In this document: in pieces, positions 36,701 through 51,700 of the stretch
How the letters are laid out: each line of letters begins with the position of its first letter
Position numbering within the stretch: the stretch's first letter is position 1
Assembly (NCBI GenBank): GCA_949358305.1
Contig: OX442317.1
Coordinates: 9,180,186-9,244,185 of the forward strand
Direction: 5' to 3'
Length of the DNA stretch: 64,000 nucleotides
Source of the DNA: Strigamia acuminata
Lineage: Eukaryota; Arthropoda; Chilopoda; Geophilomorpha; Linotaeniidae
Program-made: the position numbers and the translations under genes
Notes under the pieces: generated by a model
Databases searched by the model: none
Seen by the model: the letters and a program-made list of their open reading frames with translations, nothing else
What the model was told of the DNA's origin: nothing

Positions 36701-39700
36701 AATCGTAAACGTCGCTGAAACGTTCGGAAACGTGTGACGACAGCCGCCATTACCGTGTAACGAGGAGAATCAACGTTGGAAACGAAATTCTGTTGTGCCC
36801 AGGTTCCAAAGCGGCACAATAACAGCTAAGTATAATACTTTTTAGCTGTGAAACGTGAAATTTGATTCGCTCTATTATTGTTAGGTTTTTTGAGTAACAA
36901 TGGCCGCGCAAGACAGTGGTTTAGGCAACATTGGCAGCATTGAAAAGCTGAATAATAAGAACTTCTTTCTTTGGCGAATGAGAGTTCGGGGAATTCTCAA
37001 AGTAAAGGAAGTTTGGCAAACTGCTATAATTGGGGATGCACCACCTGTTCCAGTAGTAGGGGCAGACGATTTTGCAGCAGCGACAGTCCTTTGGGATGCA
37101 TGGGTCAAGAAAAACGACCAAGCACTGACAATTATCGCTCTCACTCTCTCATCTGAGCAGGCTATGCGGTATAGCAACGAGGAAAATGCCAAAACACTGT
37201 GGGCCAAAATAGAAGCTCACATGGCGGGCCGCGCGCAGCGTCAACAAATTACGTGTACGTTTGAACTTTCCCGGATCAAGATGACTAAGACGGAGGATAT
37301 TGACACGTACATTGACAGGGCTGAAGCACTGTCAACCAAGGTCGCTGAATTAGGAAAGGTTTTGACGCCAGAAGAAGTCGGATTCTATGTTTTAAATGGC
37401 ACGAGGCCAGAATACGAACAGACAGTAAGAGCATTAAATGCAATTGCCGATTTAACTTTGGAAGAAATCCGGGCGCAATTAAAAATTGAAGAGGAAAGGA
37501 TTCGAAGGAAATCGGGAGACGATTACCAGGGCAATGCTACTGAGAAGGCTTTTAAAGCCAAAAACAAAAAGGGCTCATTTACATGCTTCAATTGTGGCAA
37601 ACCCGGGCATTTTGCTAGAGATTGCTGGCGACCGAAAAAGGACAAGCAAGAAAAAGAACGACAGGAACCAAGTCAAAAAGTGACTGGACGTAGCCGTGCG
37701 AAAGGGAAGAATCAGGCGTCATTAGCGATGAAGCGAGAGAGCGAAGATGAATTCGAATTCACCTTTCTTGCCGAAGAAGAAGCGAAAGAAGATAAGGAAT
37801 GTACTTTTTCGTGGGATTGGCTCCTGGATTCCGGCGCGTCTAGTCACATGACGTCTCAAAAGGGAGTCATAAACGAATTGGAACAAGACACCCAGAGTAT
37901 AGGTTTAGCCGGCAAAGGCATCAAGTTGGAGTCGGAGGGTAAAGGAAATGTGGTAATTGAAACACAAACCGGAAAATTGAAATTGACGGAAGTGTTATAC
38001 GTGCCCGAACTTAAAACACAGTTGCTCTCCGTGCCGAAAATTGTGGATAACGGCTACAGGGTTCTCTTTACGCGCGAATTAGCCTATATTATTGATGAGC
38101 AAAATAAAAAGAAAATTAAAATTCAACGCAAGGGCAATAGCTATATCCTGCAAGGAACCAATGGGCAGGCCAAACAAGAAGTCAATTTAGTCACGCAAGA
38201 GATGTGGCATCGCCGTTTAGCCCATGTCAACTATCAGACTTTGAATGAAATGCGACGCGACAACATGATGCGTGGTTTGGATATGCCGAAGAAAATTCCA
38301 GTAGAAGTTTTGTCAATCATGCATTGCAGGCAAGATGGCGGCCCAACCTTTTGAATCGGTACTGAGTCAACAATCGTCGAGAGTATTTGAGTTGTTGCAC
38401 ATCGACCTAATGGGGCCGATAAATCCATCAACGTATTCGGACGGGAGCTACACATTGACGATGGTTGACGATTTCAGCCGCAAGATTTTCGTCCGAATCC
38501 TACAAACGAAGGCAGAAACTTCTCGCATATTACAGGAATTTATGCTTCAACAAGAGCGCCAAAAGGAACATAAATTGAAACGTGTTAGAAGCGACAACGG
38601 CGGAGAATTTATAGCCAATACGCTGAATGTTTTCTTCAAGAAGAAGGGAATTAAACATGAATTAACCACGCCCCACGCGCCCCAGAGCAACGCCATAGCA
38701 GAAAGAGCCAACAGAACCATTATGGAGGCAACAAGGACATTGATTTTAGATTCGAAGCTGCCAAAACGTTTTTGGGGCGAGGCGCTGCATGTCGCAGTAT
38801 TAGGAAGAAATTACTGCAAGTCGTCCTTCCACGACAAATCTCCGGAACAAGTATGGACAGGAAGGACCCCGACAGTTAAGTATTTAAGAAGATTTGGCTG
38901 TCAGGCACATGTTCTCAAAGCAAAAATTCACCAAACCAAGTTGGATTCAAAAACCACATTAGGGATTTTTGTGGGATATTCTCTCAAACGCAAGGCGTAC
39001 CGAATATATGTGCCTGAAGTGTACAAAATATTAGAAGCCAGAAATGTAAAATTTAATGAGGAAATCTTGGGATATAAATTATTATCACAAGCTCAACTCG
39101 ATGAAGATAAAGAAGACGAGGTAGACATTGATATTTCGCCCTCAAAACCTCAAGAGGACGATGTTCCACAGCCAGAAAGTGACCCCTCATCCGTATATTC
39201 GTCGGCGGAATCCGAGAGCGAAACGAGTTCGGAAGAAGAGCTCCCGCCCCCGCGGAAAGTGGGACGACCGAAAGGAACAACCAAGGACAACATCGCAGAA
39301 CGCAAAAGGAAGTTATCCGAAGCCGAGAAGAACCAAGCAGCGGGTTTCGGTTTCAGACGTTCGAAGCGTACGCAGGAATCTCAACAAAAGAAGCCGAAAG
39401 CACACACAGCTTATCTGGCTTACCAAGCGCCCAAATCTTATAAAGAAGCCATGACATCTGCGCAAAGAACAAAGTGGCAGCGCGCGATGGATGAAGAAAT
39501 GGCATCAATGAAAGAACACGAGGTTTGGGAAACTGTAGACTTACCAGAAGACGAGTGTACTGTCAAATCGAAATGGGTCTTTACAATTAAGACAAACAAG
39601 CAGAGAAACATTGAACGGTACAAAGCGCGATTAGTCGCTACAGGTTATTCACAGCGACCCGGCATTGACTTTGATGACACATTCACCGGTAATTCGGATA

Positions 39701-42700
39701 GAAACACTAAGAATGCTCATAAATATCGCAGCCAAATTGGGATTAACATTAGAGCAACACGACGTAAAAACTGCTTACTTGCACGGACGGTTGGATAAAG
39801 TCATCTTTATGCTAGAGCCAGAAGGATACAAGAGTAAGAAAAAACGCAAAGTATGCAGGCTTTTGAAAAGCATCTACGGGCTCAAGCAGAGCGGTAGATG
39901 TTGGTTTGAGAAGATGGACGAAGAACTCAAGAAATTGGGTTTCCAACAATCGACGTGTGATCCGTGCTTGTATCTTGTCAGGCGAGGAAACGATTTCCTA
40001 TTTTTGGGCATATATGTCGACGATACGGTGACATTGAGCAGCACACCAAAATTCAAGAAAGAATATTTATTGAGATTGACATTAGAAATCGAATTGCTGG
40101 ATTTAGGCGAGCTAGCGTTCATCTTAGGTTTAGAAATCGACCAAATGGAGGGAAAGATCCGTTTAAACCAAAACGGATATATCATAAAGATTCTAGAGAA
40201 GTATGGCATGGACGTTTGCAACCCATCCAAAACACCGATGGATGTTAGCCAGGATCTAAATGAGTACAGTGAAAGTCCGAAGGTTGACCCAACCAGATAT
40301 CAGGAAATGATTGGTTCACTCCTATACCTGGCGACTGGGTCACGCCCAGATTTGAGTTTCCCAGTCAGTTGTCTTGCGCAATACAGCAAAGACCCGCGTG
40401 AAATTCATTGGAATGCGGTCAAGAGGATTTTCCGTTACATTCAGGGAACCCAAACTCAGGGATTAATTTTCCGCAAAGAAGCCGGAGAATTACATTGTTT
40501 CGCGGACGCCTCTTGGGACGTAACAATGGATTCCAAATCTTACAGTGGATACATCATCAAAGATGGGTCAGCTCTCCTCAATTGGAGGAGCACCAAACAG
40601 AAAACCGTTGCAATGTCTGCCACGGAAAGTGAGCTTAGCGCTCTGAGTGAAGGTTTGGGCGAGCTCATTTGGACCCGCGAACTCCTAGAAGAATTGGACC
40701 CAAAGCGGGAGTTTGGACAGGAAGTCATTTACAATGACAATTCCGCTGCAGTGCAACTGCTGAAAGGCGCAGCGCAAAAATTGCGTACAAAGTTATTAAA
40801 CCGCAAATCTTTTTTTATTAGGGAAGAGAACAGAAGCCACAACTTCACGGTGAAGCACATCGCAGGAGAGAACATGCAGGCGGATCTACTCACCAAGAAA
40901 ATGTCAGGCCCGAAGATTGCGAAATGTTTAATGCAGCTTCAAGTCATTGGAGAAGATTGATTATTTTTTTATTGTAAGAGTACACGCATTATGGAGGAGA
41001 ATGTTGAGTGTTATTGAGTTAATGCGTATACTCAGTATTGTCATGTTTATTTTTGATGCCGACAGAGGTCGCATATTGTAAGTGTACGTCAAGATGACGT
41101 TTTTTCTGGATTCGACCTTACTAAGCCGTATTCAATGTCAGATGTAATTGACACGTTGCACCGAATAAATGCACATTGTTAAGTTTTCCTTTAAATCGTC
41201 TGGATTATATAACACCAACCAACATGTTCATGAAACCAATCAACCTTTGGAAATGAAACCCGAATTAAATAGCGTGAAAAACGAACACAGCCATGTCGAA
41301 GAGCAAAACCTTGCTGTTCGTGTTCGCCTCGCCTCGTGCTGATCGAGACGAAATTACGTGACAGATTATTGTTTAGCGTCTCATATTTGAGTTTCCAAAC
41401 ATCTCACCAGGCGGCTGTGGGAGAATTCTTAAGAAATCCTCCAAACACACTCCGCTTGTTTTTCAACGACCAATCGCAAGTAAGGATTTTTTTTAGTCTT
41501 ATTGTATACAGAGCTATTCTACTTACCTTGACAGAGCTCGGATAGGCAAAGAACGGCACCAAATGTCTCCTTTAGGGTTCCCGGTTTAGCGCGGTTTAGC
41601 GGAAGAAAGAATGGACGATGGACCGTTTGGTTTCGTGGTCCGAATTTACAGCAGAAATAACACGCGTTGCTTGAAGATATTCTGAACGGCCAACACGCAT
41701 TTTCGTCACACGGCTAAAAATTGCCCGTTAGCATCCAATGGCGTAACTACTATTAAGCGGCCTGAGCGGGGTTAAAATGCCCAAAAATGTCTAGTTTACT
41801 TAACCCTTTCACCGTCAAACCCGTAAATTTACGTAAATATACCTTGTTATCAAACCCATAAATGTACGTTTTCGAAAAACGAAAAATATACGAAATAAAA
41901 TGCAAAAATATGCGTAAATAACATTTCGATTGCATTTATACAAAAAATGTATTAATAAACAAATTTGCACTGCTCGTTTACTTTATTATTTCTCCAAAAA
42001 ATATAAACTTCATTATCCGTCCACTGTTTTCCCAAGTTCCTTCCGATATGCAGCGACCTCGACTCCTTCCCAGTCTCGAACCGTCAAAGGCTGAAAAAAC
42101 CTAATCGAACAAAACATTTAAAACCCCAACCGTAACCGACTGACCGATCACGTACTTTGTCACCACTTCGTTCAAAACACTCTTCTCTAACTCGCTGAGC
42201 CCATTAATCGCCACATCTAAATTCGCTTCGAGTATTTTATGCCTAAAAATTGAAATAATAAATTTAAAAATCATAATTTTCCCTTTCCACCCGCTTACTC
42301 AGCCGCGCTAACTAAATGCACATCCGCTCCTGCTTGACCGAGCGCGTAATCTAAACCCAATCTAGCCACATCAACATTCCTCTCCTGTATTCAAATAAAA
42401 AAATCCATCATTTCCAACCGACATTCAGTCGAGCCTCGTTATAACAAATCTCAAAAAACCCGAAAAATCGATTACGTTCTAACAAGGTTCTACCGTACTC
42501 GCGATCCAATTTTACTTTGCAAAACTCCGCCGCAGCGACACAAATTTCTTTTAATTCGTCGCTCGCCGGGTGCCATTTCGCCGGCCCGCCGACGGTAAGC
42601 AGTCCCATGGCCAGCGACGCTGCATTAATGATACCCAATTTGTTCTCCTACAAGTTATTTCTACGTAATTAATTATTTTTAAATCAATTTCACATTTTAC

Positions 42701-45700
42701 CTTGAAAAAATCAACGTAATCGAGAAGCGACGTATCAATAAGACAGCATCGGCAATAGGACAACACGGTATCGAGTTTCACGGGTGATTTTTCCACAACC
42801 TCCCTGCGAATTATACATCGTAAATCATCACCGGTTAATACCACAACTTTTTTATATCCGTTAAATTTACTTTAACGTTTTTATCGGATAACCGGTGATA
42901 CCGATGTACTTCGCCTTCCCGCTACGTTTGATTTTCTGCAAAGCGGGCAAAGTCTCGTTCAAAATCACATCCAAATTGGCAGCAAATTCCAAATCATGCA
43001 CCTAAATAAACCACAAAATACGAGCTAGAAAATTCAAATTTTCTCACAAACTCCTTCAATCTACTTGCAAAACGTCCACATAATCAAGCCCCAATCTACG
43101 TAAACTCTCATCGACGCTTTGAAAAGTCCTTTCGGCAGAAAAATCAAACATTTCCTCAACGTTTGGTCTGTACCTTCCAATTTTAGTCGCCACATAATAC
43201 GCTTCCCTGGGAACACCTTCCAAAGCCTAAAAAAATTATATTTATTTATTATATTAAAAAAAGAATTTTTTTTTCTTTATACGAATCACTTTTCCCAGCA
43301 CAATTTCAGCTTTTCCATCTCCATACCAAGGTGCAGTGTCGATATAATTAATCCCGCACTTGAGAGCTTTTCTTACAACTTCAATCGATTCATCCTCATT
43401 CACAGGGGCAAATGATCCACCAATTGCAGACCCGCCTAATAATAAACAATTCTTTTAAAATAATATTTTTTTAAAATATAATTTTATTTTATTACCAAAT
43501 CCAAGCTTAGACACAACCAATCCCGTTTGTCCCAACGGGCCATACTGCAATTTGCCTCGATAATTCGGGTCGTGGAACCCTTTTATCCACGTTGCTGGGG
43601 TGGAATATTGTTCGGCCTGTAAAAATCATCGTGTCTTAAACAGGGAAGGTGGAATTATAAACGGACAACGCTTACTTGAATCATGATTTGCAATTTGTGT
43701 TCACTAATGTTATCTCTGTCGGCGATCCGGTTGGAGATAAATTTATCGAGTACAATTTATGGAATAATCTTGAACGATAGACGAGTAGCTCGCTTTGGAA
43801 TGTTATCATATTTGTCCTTGTCACGACTTCTGCATCCATCTACCGTGTGCAATAATCAATAATAAAATTCCGAAATTCAAATCTCAAAGTGACCGTGCGC
43901 CACGCCATCTTGGAAGCGAATCTACGGAAGCCGAGATGAAACAACCAAATTTGTATTTATTTATTTATAAATTTTAAAATCTCCATGCAAATGATTTAAT
44001 AATGCAAAATTATGGGAATTAAACTTGCCAAATTTAAAAAAAAATATTTTTTTTTTCAAAATTGCATGTCGCGTAATGTGAACGTACAACGTCGCACGAA
44101 CGTTCAACGCACAGGGCACATATATAAACGCCTTGCAGTGCGTTGAGAGTTATTCTTCTCTCTCGACCGTCTAGAGACAACACCAGATCAACGCTATTAT
44201 TCCTTTCAATTCGATTTGCATAATGAAAGGCAAAGGTACCGCTTCGTCGCCCCGTTGGTCTAAAATCTCTTCGGACGTGTTGGTCAAGGTGATCGCTAGT
44301 AACGTGCAGAGCGTGGACGAATTAAAGGGAACCAACCTTCCGATTATGGTAAAAATTAACGAAGAATTGAGCGATTTGGGTTTCCAGGTGAATAAGAGAA
44401 CGCAGAATTGGATTCACGGGTGCTACAAAAGAAACACGAAAAACATTCGGAACCAAGTGAAAGAAATATTGGAACGTAGAAACGCCGAAGATGCCAACAA
44501 GGAAAATGTTCAACCTGCAATCGAATCGACCGTTGCTGCACAACCCGTCAAATGGGAAATGCCGATGGAAATCGACGATTGTGAGCCACAAATGTCCGTC
44601 GATTTAGAACCGTCCGTGAATTTAGACCCAAAAACATGCATCGATTTAGAACCATCTGCGGATTTAGAGCCGAAGCTATGTGTGGATTTAGAACCTAAAC
44701 TTCGTGCTGATTTAGAGCCGAAACTATCGATGGATTTAGAACAATCTGCAGATTTAGAGCCGAAACTATCGATGGACTTAGAGCCGAAACTATCGATGGA
44801 CTTAGAGCCGAAACTATCGATGGATTTAGAACAATCTGCTGATTTAGAGTCGAAACTTGCTGCTGATTTAGAGCCGAAACTATCGATCGATTTAGAACAA
44901 TCTGCATATTTAGAGCCGAAACTATCTGTGGATTTAGAACCTAAACTATCTGTGGATTTAGAACCTAAACTAGCTGCGGAGTTAGAGCCGAAACTATCGA
45001 TGGATTTAGAACAATCTGCAGATTTAGAACCGAAACTTGCTGCTGATTTAGAGCCGAAACTATCGATCGATTTAGAACCGAAACTAGCTGCGGAGTTAGA
45101 GCCGAAACTATCGATGGATTTAGAACAATCTGCAGATTTAGAACCGAAACTTGCTGCTGATTTAGAACCGAAACTTGCTGCTGATTTAGAGCCGAAACTA
45201 TCGATCGATTTAGAACCGAAACTAGCTGCGGAGTTAGAGCCGAAACTATCGATCGATTTAGACCAATCTGTGGATTTAGAACCGAAACTAGCTGCGGAGT
45301 TAGAGCCGAAACTATCGATGGATTTAGAACAATCTGCGGATCCAGAAACGAAACCGGTCACTAATTTAAAGGCGAATCAATCTAATAATTTTGTACAATT
45401 CATTGATTTACAACAATCCGTGGATTTAGAACCGAGCTGCTGTGATTCAGAACTACCGGAGAACCGAATTCGTCAAATTGATTTCTAATTGAACCCATCA
45501 CTCATTTTTTCACCAAAAATTTCTTTGCCGACTTTCGTCAGTAATTTTTAATTATTTTAAAACTTATTTTTTGCAACTGCAAATGCGTGCCACCAATTTC
45601 CCGCGAGAAAACCACAAAACAAATTCGAACTTTTCAAAAACAAATAACAACACTAATAAATAAATAAAAAAAATTCCATCAAATTTACTTTCCTCCATTC

Positions 45701-48700
45701 CCATCATCGTAATTTAACAAAAAATAAAACAAAAACAAACAAACATCCCAATAGGTATATTTTCACTCTACTTCCACCAAAACTCAATCCTTTCCCCAAC
45801 AAAAAAACAAAAATCCAAAATTTATTCCTTCACCACTTCACATCCACTAATTCCCAATCTTCCCCTTTTTTTCCCTCCAAAACTGACTCACTGTCCTATT
45901 TCCACTTTACGAGCACAATTACCCATCTCACCCTCCTCCAACCCATCTAAGGTCACCTTTAATCGAACAAAACAACAAACAAATCCAAAAACCCTTCAAA
46001 AACACACTTTTTCCACAAAAACAAAAACCCAGACACAACCAACATCTGGCCTCAAAAAACCTTGACTTCCTGATGAAAACATCCAAGTCGCAAATTACCC
46101 CCATTCTGAGCCAGGCACACCCATCCACTCCTCGCAGTGGAGGCAAATAACCCGGATACCAACGAAAAAGGGGGACATGGATAATTCCTCTATTCAATCC
46201 TGCCCTGACCTTGTCCTCGGCTCTCCTCACATTCCCAATTGTTTTGCTTCACAATCAGTTTCTGATCTCATGTTCCAGCTTATTATTAACCATTTTTTCC
46301 CTCAACATCCTATTGTATTCATTAACTCTCACATTGCACGAATTACCAAAAACTCGTCTTAATTTAATTTAATTCAATTTAATCTCGTGCGAATTTTTAA
46401 ATTAAATTCTCGACAAATTTTTCATTATTTTTTTTTGTTCTAATTTATTTCCTCGAATGAGCAAGTGTCCATTTTTGACCCTGACTCCGTTTTCTATACC
46501 GTGAGTGGCAACCAGGAAGCCCCAGACCCTGATGGGAAAAAAGGCGTGACGGACCCTCGAATACAGTTCAGTGGGACAGGACATAGATCTCATATAGAAC
46601 GCGCATCGTCGACCAAGGTGCATATCGCGCTTCTTCGCTCTACCCGACGGTTCTCCTGCTGCGTGCTCTTCCTTAAAGGTGAGTGAGTGCACGCGAATAA
46701 CACTCCGTGCGTTTATTTTACATTGTTTACTATGTAGTTTCTTGTTTTGTTCATATTTCGACAAGATTTTAATTCTTTTTAATTTTATTTGAAGAAATTT
46801 TAAATTTTAGTCAATTTTTTTTTATTCTAGTCTAGTTGTGAATACACGTTGACAGGCTGAATGTGTATTACCAAATTCACAACTAAACTGGAATCGGAAA
46901 AATTATGTAAAATGTAAAATTTAAAAGAATAAAAAAGCAAATAAATGGATTCATGGTTCGATCAAACAAAACAATGAGTAACTTATTCGATTTTTTAATT
47001 TTTCGAATTTTTCGTTCGTTGGATGCTTGAAAAGCGAATGTTGTTGTAAACAAGTTGTAAAAGACGAGCCAGGTTGATAATGACCCTGGCCTTGTCACCG
47101 TTCTGCTCCCTGGCCATTATCCGCTAGGAACTAAACGTTGACCTTATTTTACTGCAATTTTTCACACATGCCTTAACGGATTTTCAAATGCAATTATGCA
47201 ATTTCACGTTCCATAATGTGACCTTTCTGAATCCCAATTAACAAAATTAGTTGACAATTATTTTCTTTTCTCAACCTCAAAATTTTACATTCATCCGCAC
47301 AATTTACACGAAATTAAGAAATGCAACCTAAGTACGCCTAAAAAATGCAAAACTGTAAAAAAAAAAAAAAAAAAAAAAAAAAACTCGACAAAAAGTAATA
47401 TTCCACTCAAAACAGAGCAGTTTTACAGTTAAACAATATTTTTCTCCTTAAAAGTACAGTTTTCACATTAAAAAAGCATTCATGCAGCTTTTACACCTAA
47501 AAATCTAGTTTACAGCTAAAATTCTACATTATACAGCTCAAAATATACTTTTTCAAGCTCAAAATATACTTTTTACAGCTCAAAATTTACTTTTTACCGC
47601 TCAAAACTTACTTTTTACAGCTAATTATTTACTTTGTACATTAAAACCCAGCTTTTAACAGCTAAAATCGAATTTTACTCACCTAAAAATACAGCTTTAC
47701 ACTTAAAAATAACAATTATCCATCCAAATGTGAATTTATGCCCAAAAACTTCCACATTTTACACTTTTACACCCCGAAACATCTTTTATTCCAATCTCAA
47801 CTGCACCAAACCACCCAACCACAAGCCATCACACCCTGCCCGGAAGTGTTTGCTTGATTACCAAACCTTTCTCTCGTCTCTACCGTGTCACATTACACCA
47901 ATTGACGGGCCACTGCTTTGACAAACCATAAAAAATTAAAAAAAAAAAAAAAAACCTTAAATTTTTAATGAGTTGCATTGCCAACACAGTCTGACTATCA
48001 AACAAAGAATCAAACTGGACCAGCACGGAAGGCCCACCTGACCTGACCCTGACCACTGCGAGTGATCATTTAGTCACCCAAATATCCCCAGGGGTCGACG
48101 AAAGAACATCTTTTTATTTTTATTTCATTTATCTTTCCAGCTTTGTTCAGTCAACACCATCTCCACCCCGCAGCCATGTTTCGTGTTATTCTCATCGCCG
48201 CCATCTTGATCTCCGCATCGGCCGACGATTCGAGTGCGAATTCGTTGCCGGCGCCGAACCAGGCGTCGCAATTCATGCCATCGGCGCACAAAGTCGAGCA
48301 ACCGATCGTCTACAATTTACAACCGAACCAGGAAAGCAAATCGCAGCCGATCCCCGAAACACAAACCTCGACCGACGCTTCCGAAACTCACCGCCAGGGC
48401 CGATTCTTCTACCCGTTCAACCAATTCGTAAGAAATGAACATTTTAAATGAATTTTACATCTTTTTAATTTTTAATTTTTCAGAGTAACTCATTGACGGG
48501 CAATCCTTCCTTGAGCAGTGTTTTGACGCTCAATCTTAACAACTTGGCGTTGGTTGGGCTTTTCCTCATCGGAGTTTTCATTCTGCTGCCATCCATTATT
48601 GGATTCTTAACCGGGCTGACCGGCGGAGCTGGCTCCGGTCCCTATGCAGCTAAATCACTCCGAAGTATTTATTTATTCATTTATTCATTTATCGCTTCAT

Positions 48701-51700
48701 TTATTTATTTAAAATTATTTCAATTTAGCTGATGATCAGCCATCTTACATGTGGGGAGTTCTAAGCATGTTGGACAACATTTTACACAAAAACAACATTG
48801 ACGTGCGCGTGTGTATGGAAAGAGCCACTTGTCACGTATCTAAAAATTCGCTCAGCCAATCCCGAACTGGAACACTTTCAGCCATGGAATCTGCACTTAA
48901 TTTCGCAGTCAGGTAACAGCGCCGCTCAAATTGCGAGTGTCAGTTTTTGCAACTACGCACAGCGCCGTGCAGTGACAAAAATTTGCATTTAAACCGCCAT
49001 TTTTATCTAATTTTTTTTTTTTCATTTTTCAGTTCCAGTTATGGCCAGAATCTCTTGTCATCTTATAAACTGAAGGACGCTGTTGACAGAGGCCGAAGTG
49101 GCGCAGATTGCGATTCGTTCTACACCCGCTGTCCGTACTCTGTCGGCAACTTGAGTAAACTAATAACGACATATTACAGCGGTTTTGGGGGCTTCAACTC
49201 GAACCCCTTTTCCCAATCGAACGCAACCAACTGATTACGACAAACGACCAGTCATTTTTTTAGGCAAAAAATGTGGATCCATTTAGAGCACACCTAATCT
49301 TATTTCACTTATTTAATTATTTTTGCATGATCTGGCTATCATGTATCCGACATTTAAATAAATGTTTTATTTTTTAAATCGCTCGTATCTATTCCTCTCG
49401 AAACCAAATATTTCACGATCCACATTGTCCCGCTGGACAAATCGATGAATTCACACCGATATGCTCATTAACCATTTGAGTGCTTGCTCGTCAGATATTC
49501 AATGAACTAATTAAATCATTCGATTGCCCAAACTACTGCTAAACATTCTAATTCCCGCGTTGAATTACGGACTTCCACCATAATGCTTTAAAAATACCTC
49601 GTATGCTCGCGAACAACTTTTATAAAGGCAACATAGAAAAAAAACTACAATTTGATACAAAACTTTGCAATTAGAACATTAGAAAAGGAAAAAATTTCAA
49701 CACTAAACTAAATCACACTTCTAATTATAATTACACAAGAAATTAAATATTATGACTCACTGTTGGAAGATCTCGGGGACATCTTCAATGCACTAGGGCA
49801 TCAACAATCCACTCAACACACAATTAAGTCTTTTGGTACAACACACTTTGTCAACAGTAATCGGAAAGTCAAAGAAAATTTGTCGTATTTGTCAATAAGG
49901 ACTCTCCAGTTCAAGAAAAGGGTTGCAAGCTGAATGTTCAATAAGAAATCTGGATCCCAAGAAATTGTAATCTGGTCTGGTCTTCTGGTTGAAAGGAGTT
50001 AAACGGCCTCCACAACAATTGGTTTGTGTTGATCTGCTCTCGAGTTCACTAATTGTTGAACAAAAACCATGTGGAAAATAAACAACGAGTTTAAATGTGT
50101 TTATATTTTATGTACACCATTGCGGGAGGCCTGCAAAATTAAAATAAATGAATAAATCATACGTTTGAAGAACGAAGCAAAACACGAAGGAAATTCAAAA
50201 TGGCGCCTACGTGATTAATTGCGAATTTAAACGTTTGTCAGTATGTTTTCGACCGTTTCTCAACGGTGTCGTTAATCATGGCGTATAAGAGGTACAGTAG
50301 CAATACAGCGGTAATAAAAGCGACCCAATAAAGAATTACATTCGGGATAACGTAAGGCATTTTGAAACACGACGATTAGCAATGGAGAAATTATTTGCCG
50401 TCTGTCAAACATTCCCTCCGATTGGTTCTTCACTCATTACGTCATTACACGACACAATTATCAACAGATGGCGCAACGAAAACCGCCATTAAACGGCTTA
50501 AACATTAATATTCGGTCAAAAATTGTTGAACAAATAAAACGATGTCTAAAATAAATAAAATGCTTAAATGTGTCGATATTTTTCGTGCAGCTAATGCAAT
50601 GCTACAATCGAAAATAAACGAATATATTAAACATTGAAAAACGTAGCAGAACTAACAGGAAATTCAAAATGGCGCTTACCTAATTAATTTCAAATTTAAA
50701 CGTTTGTCATTGCGTCTTCGGCAACATCCGAAAACCACTAGAAAGTACGATGTACAAGATGTACAGTAACGGTAGCATTATTGCGATAAAAACAGAGATC
50801 CAACACAGTTGTGAATTCGAGATGATGTAAGGCATTTTGCAACACGACGATTAGCAATGGAGAAATTATTTGCCGTCTGTACCGGTACCCGTACCAACAA
50901 GAAAGAGCGGAAAAAATGCAAGATTGAATCAAACATTCCCTCCGATTGGTTCTTCACTCATTACGTCATTACCAGAAACAATCACCGACAGATGGCGCTA
51001 CGAGAATCCTCATTAAACAGCTTGAACATTAATATTCGGCCAAAAATTGTTGAACAAAAAAACGATGTGAAAAATAAATAAAACGCTTAAACGTGTTGAT
51101 ATTTTAAGTGCAACTGATGCGATGCTACACTCGAAAATAAACGAATATACTAAACATTGAAAAACGAAGCAAAACTAACAGGAAATTCAAAATGGCGCTT
51201 ACCTAATTAATTTCACATTTCAGCGATTATCTTTCTGACTTCGAAATCATCCATAAACCACAAATAATCTGTGCTAGTGCCATTAGAAAATACGAAGTGT
51301 AACATGTACAGTATCCGTAGAATTATTGCGATTAAAACAGAGAGCAAACACAGATCTGCATTCGAGGCGATGTAAGGCATTTTGAAACACGACGATTAGC
51401 AAAGGAGAAATTATTTGCGTCCGGACCGGTACCCGTACCAACAAAAAAGAGCGGGAAAAGTGGTTAAATGCAGGATTGAATCTAACATTCACTCCGATTG
51501 GTTCTTCACTCGTTATCTAAACACAATTATCGACAGATGGCACCACGAAAACCCCAATTTCTACGCCATCTGTACATTTCTTTATTTGCGATGAATATTT
51601 GAAGATAAATAGCTGTTCAAATATAATTTGAATAAAATCAAAGCAATTTTTGTCACCAGTAATACATTAATATAAAAATATATCACGTCTAGATGAACTG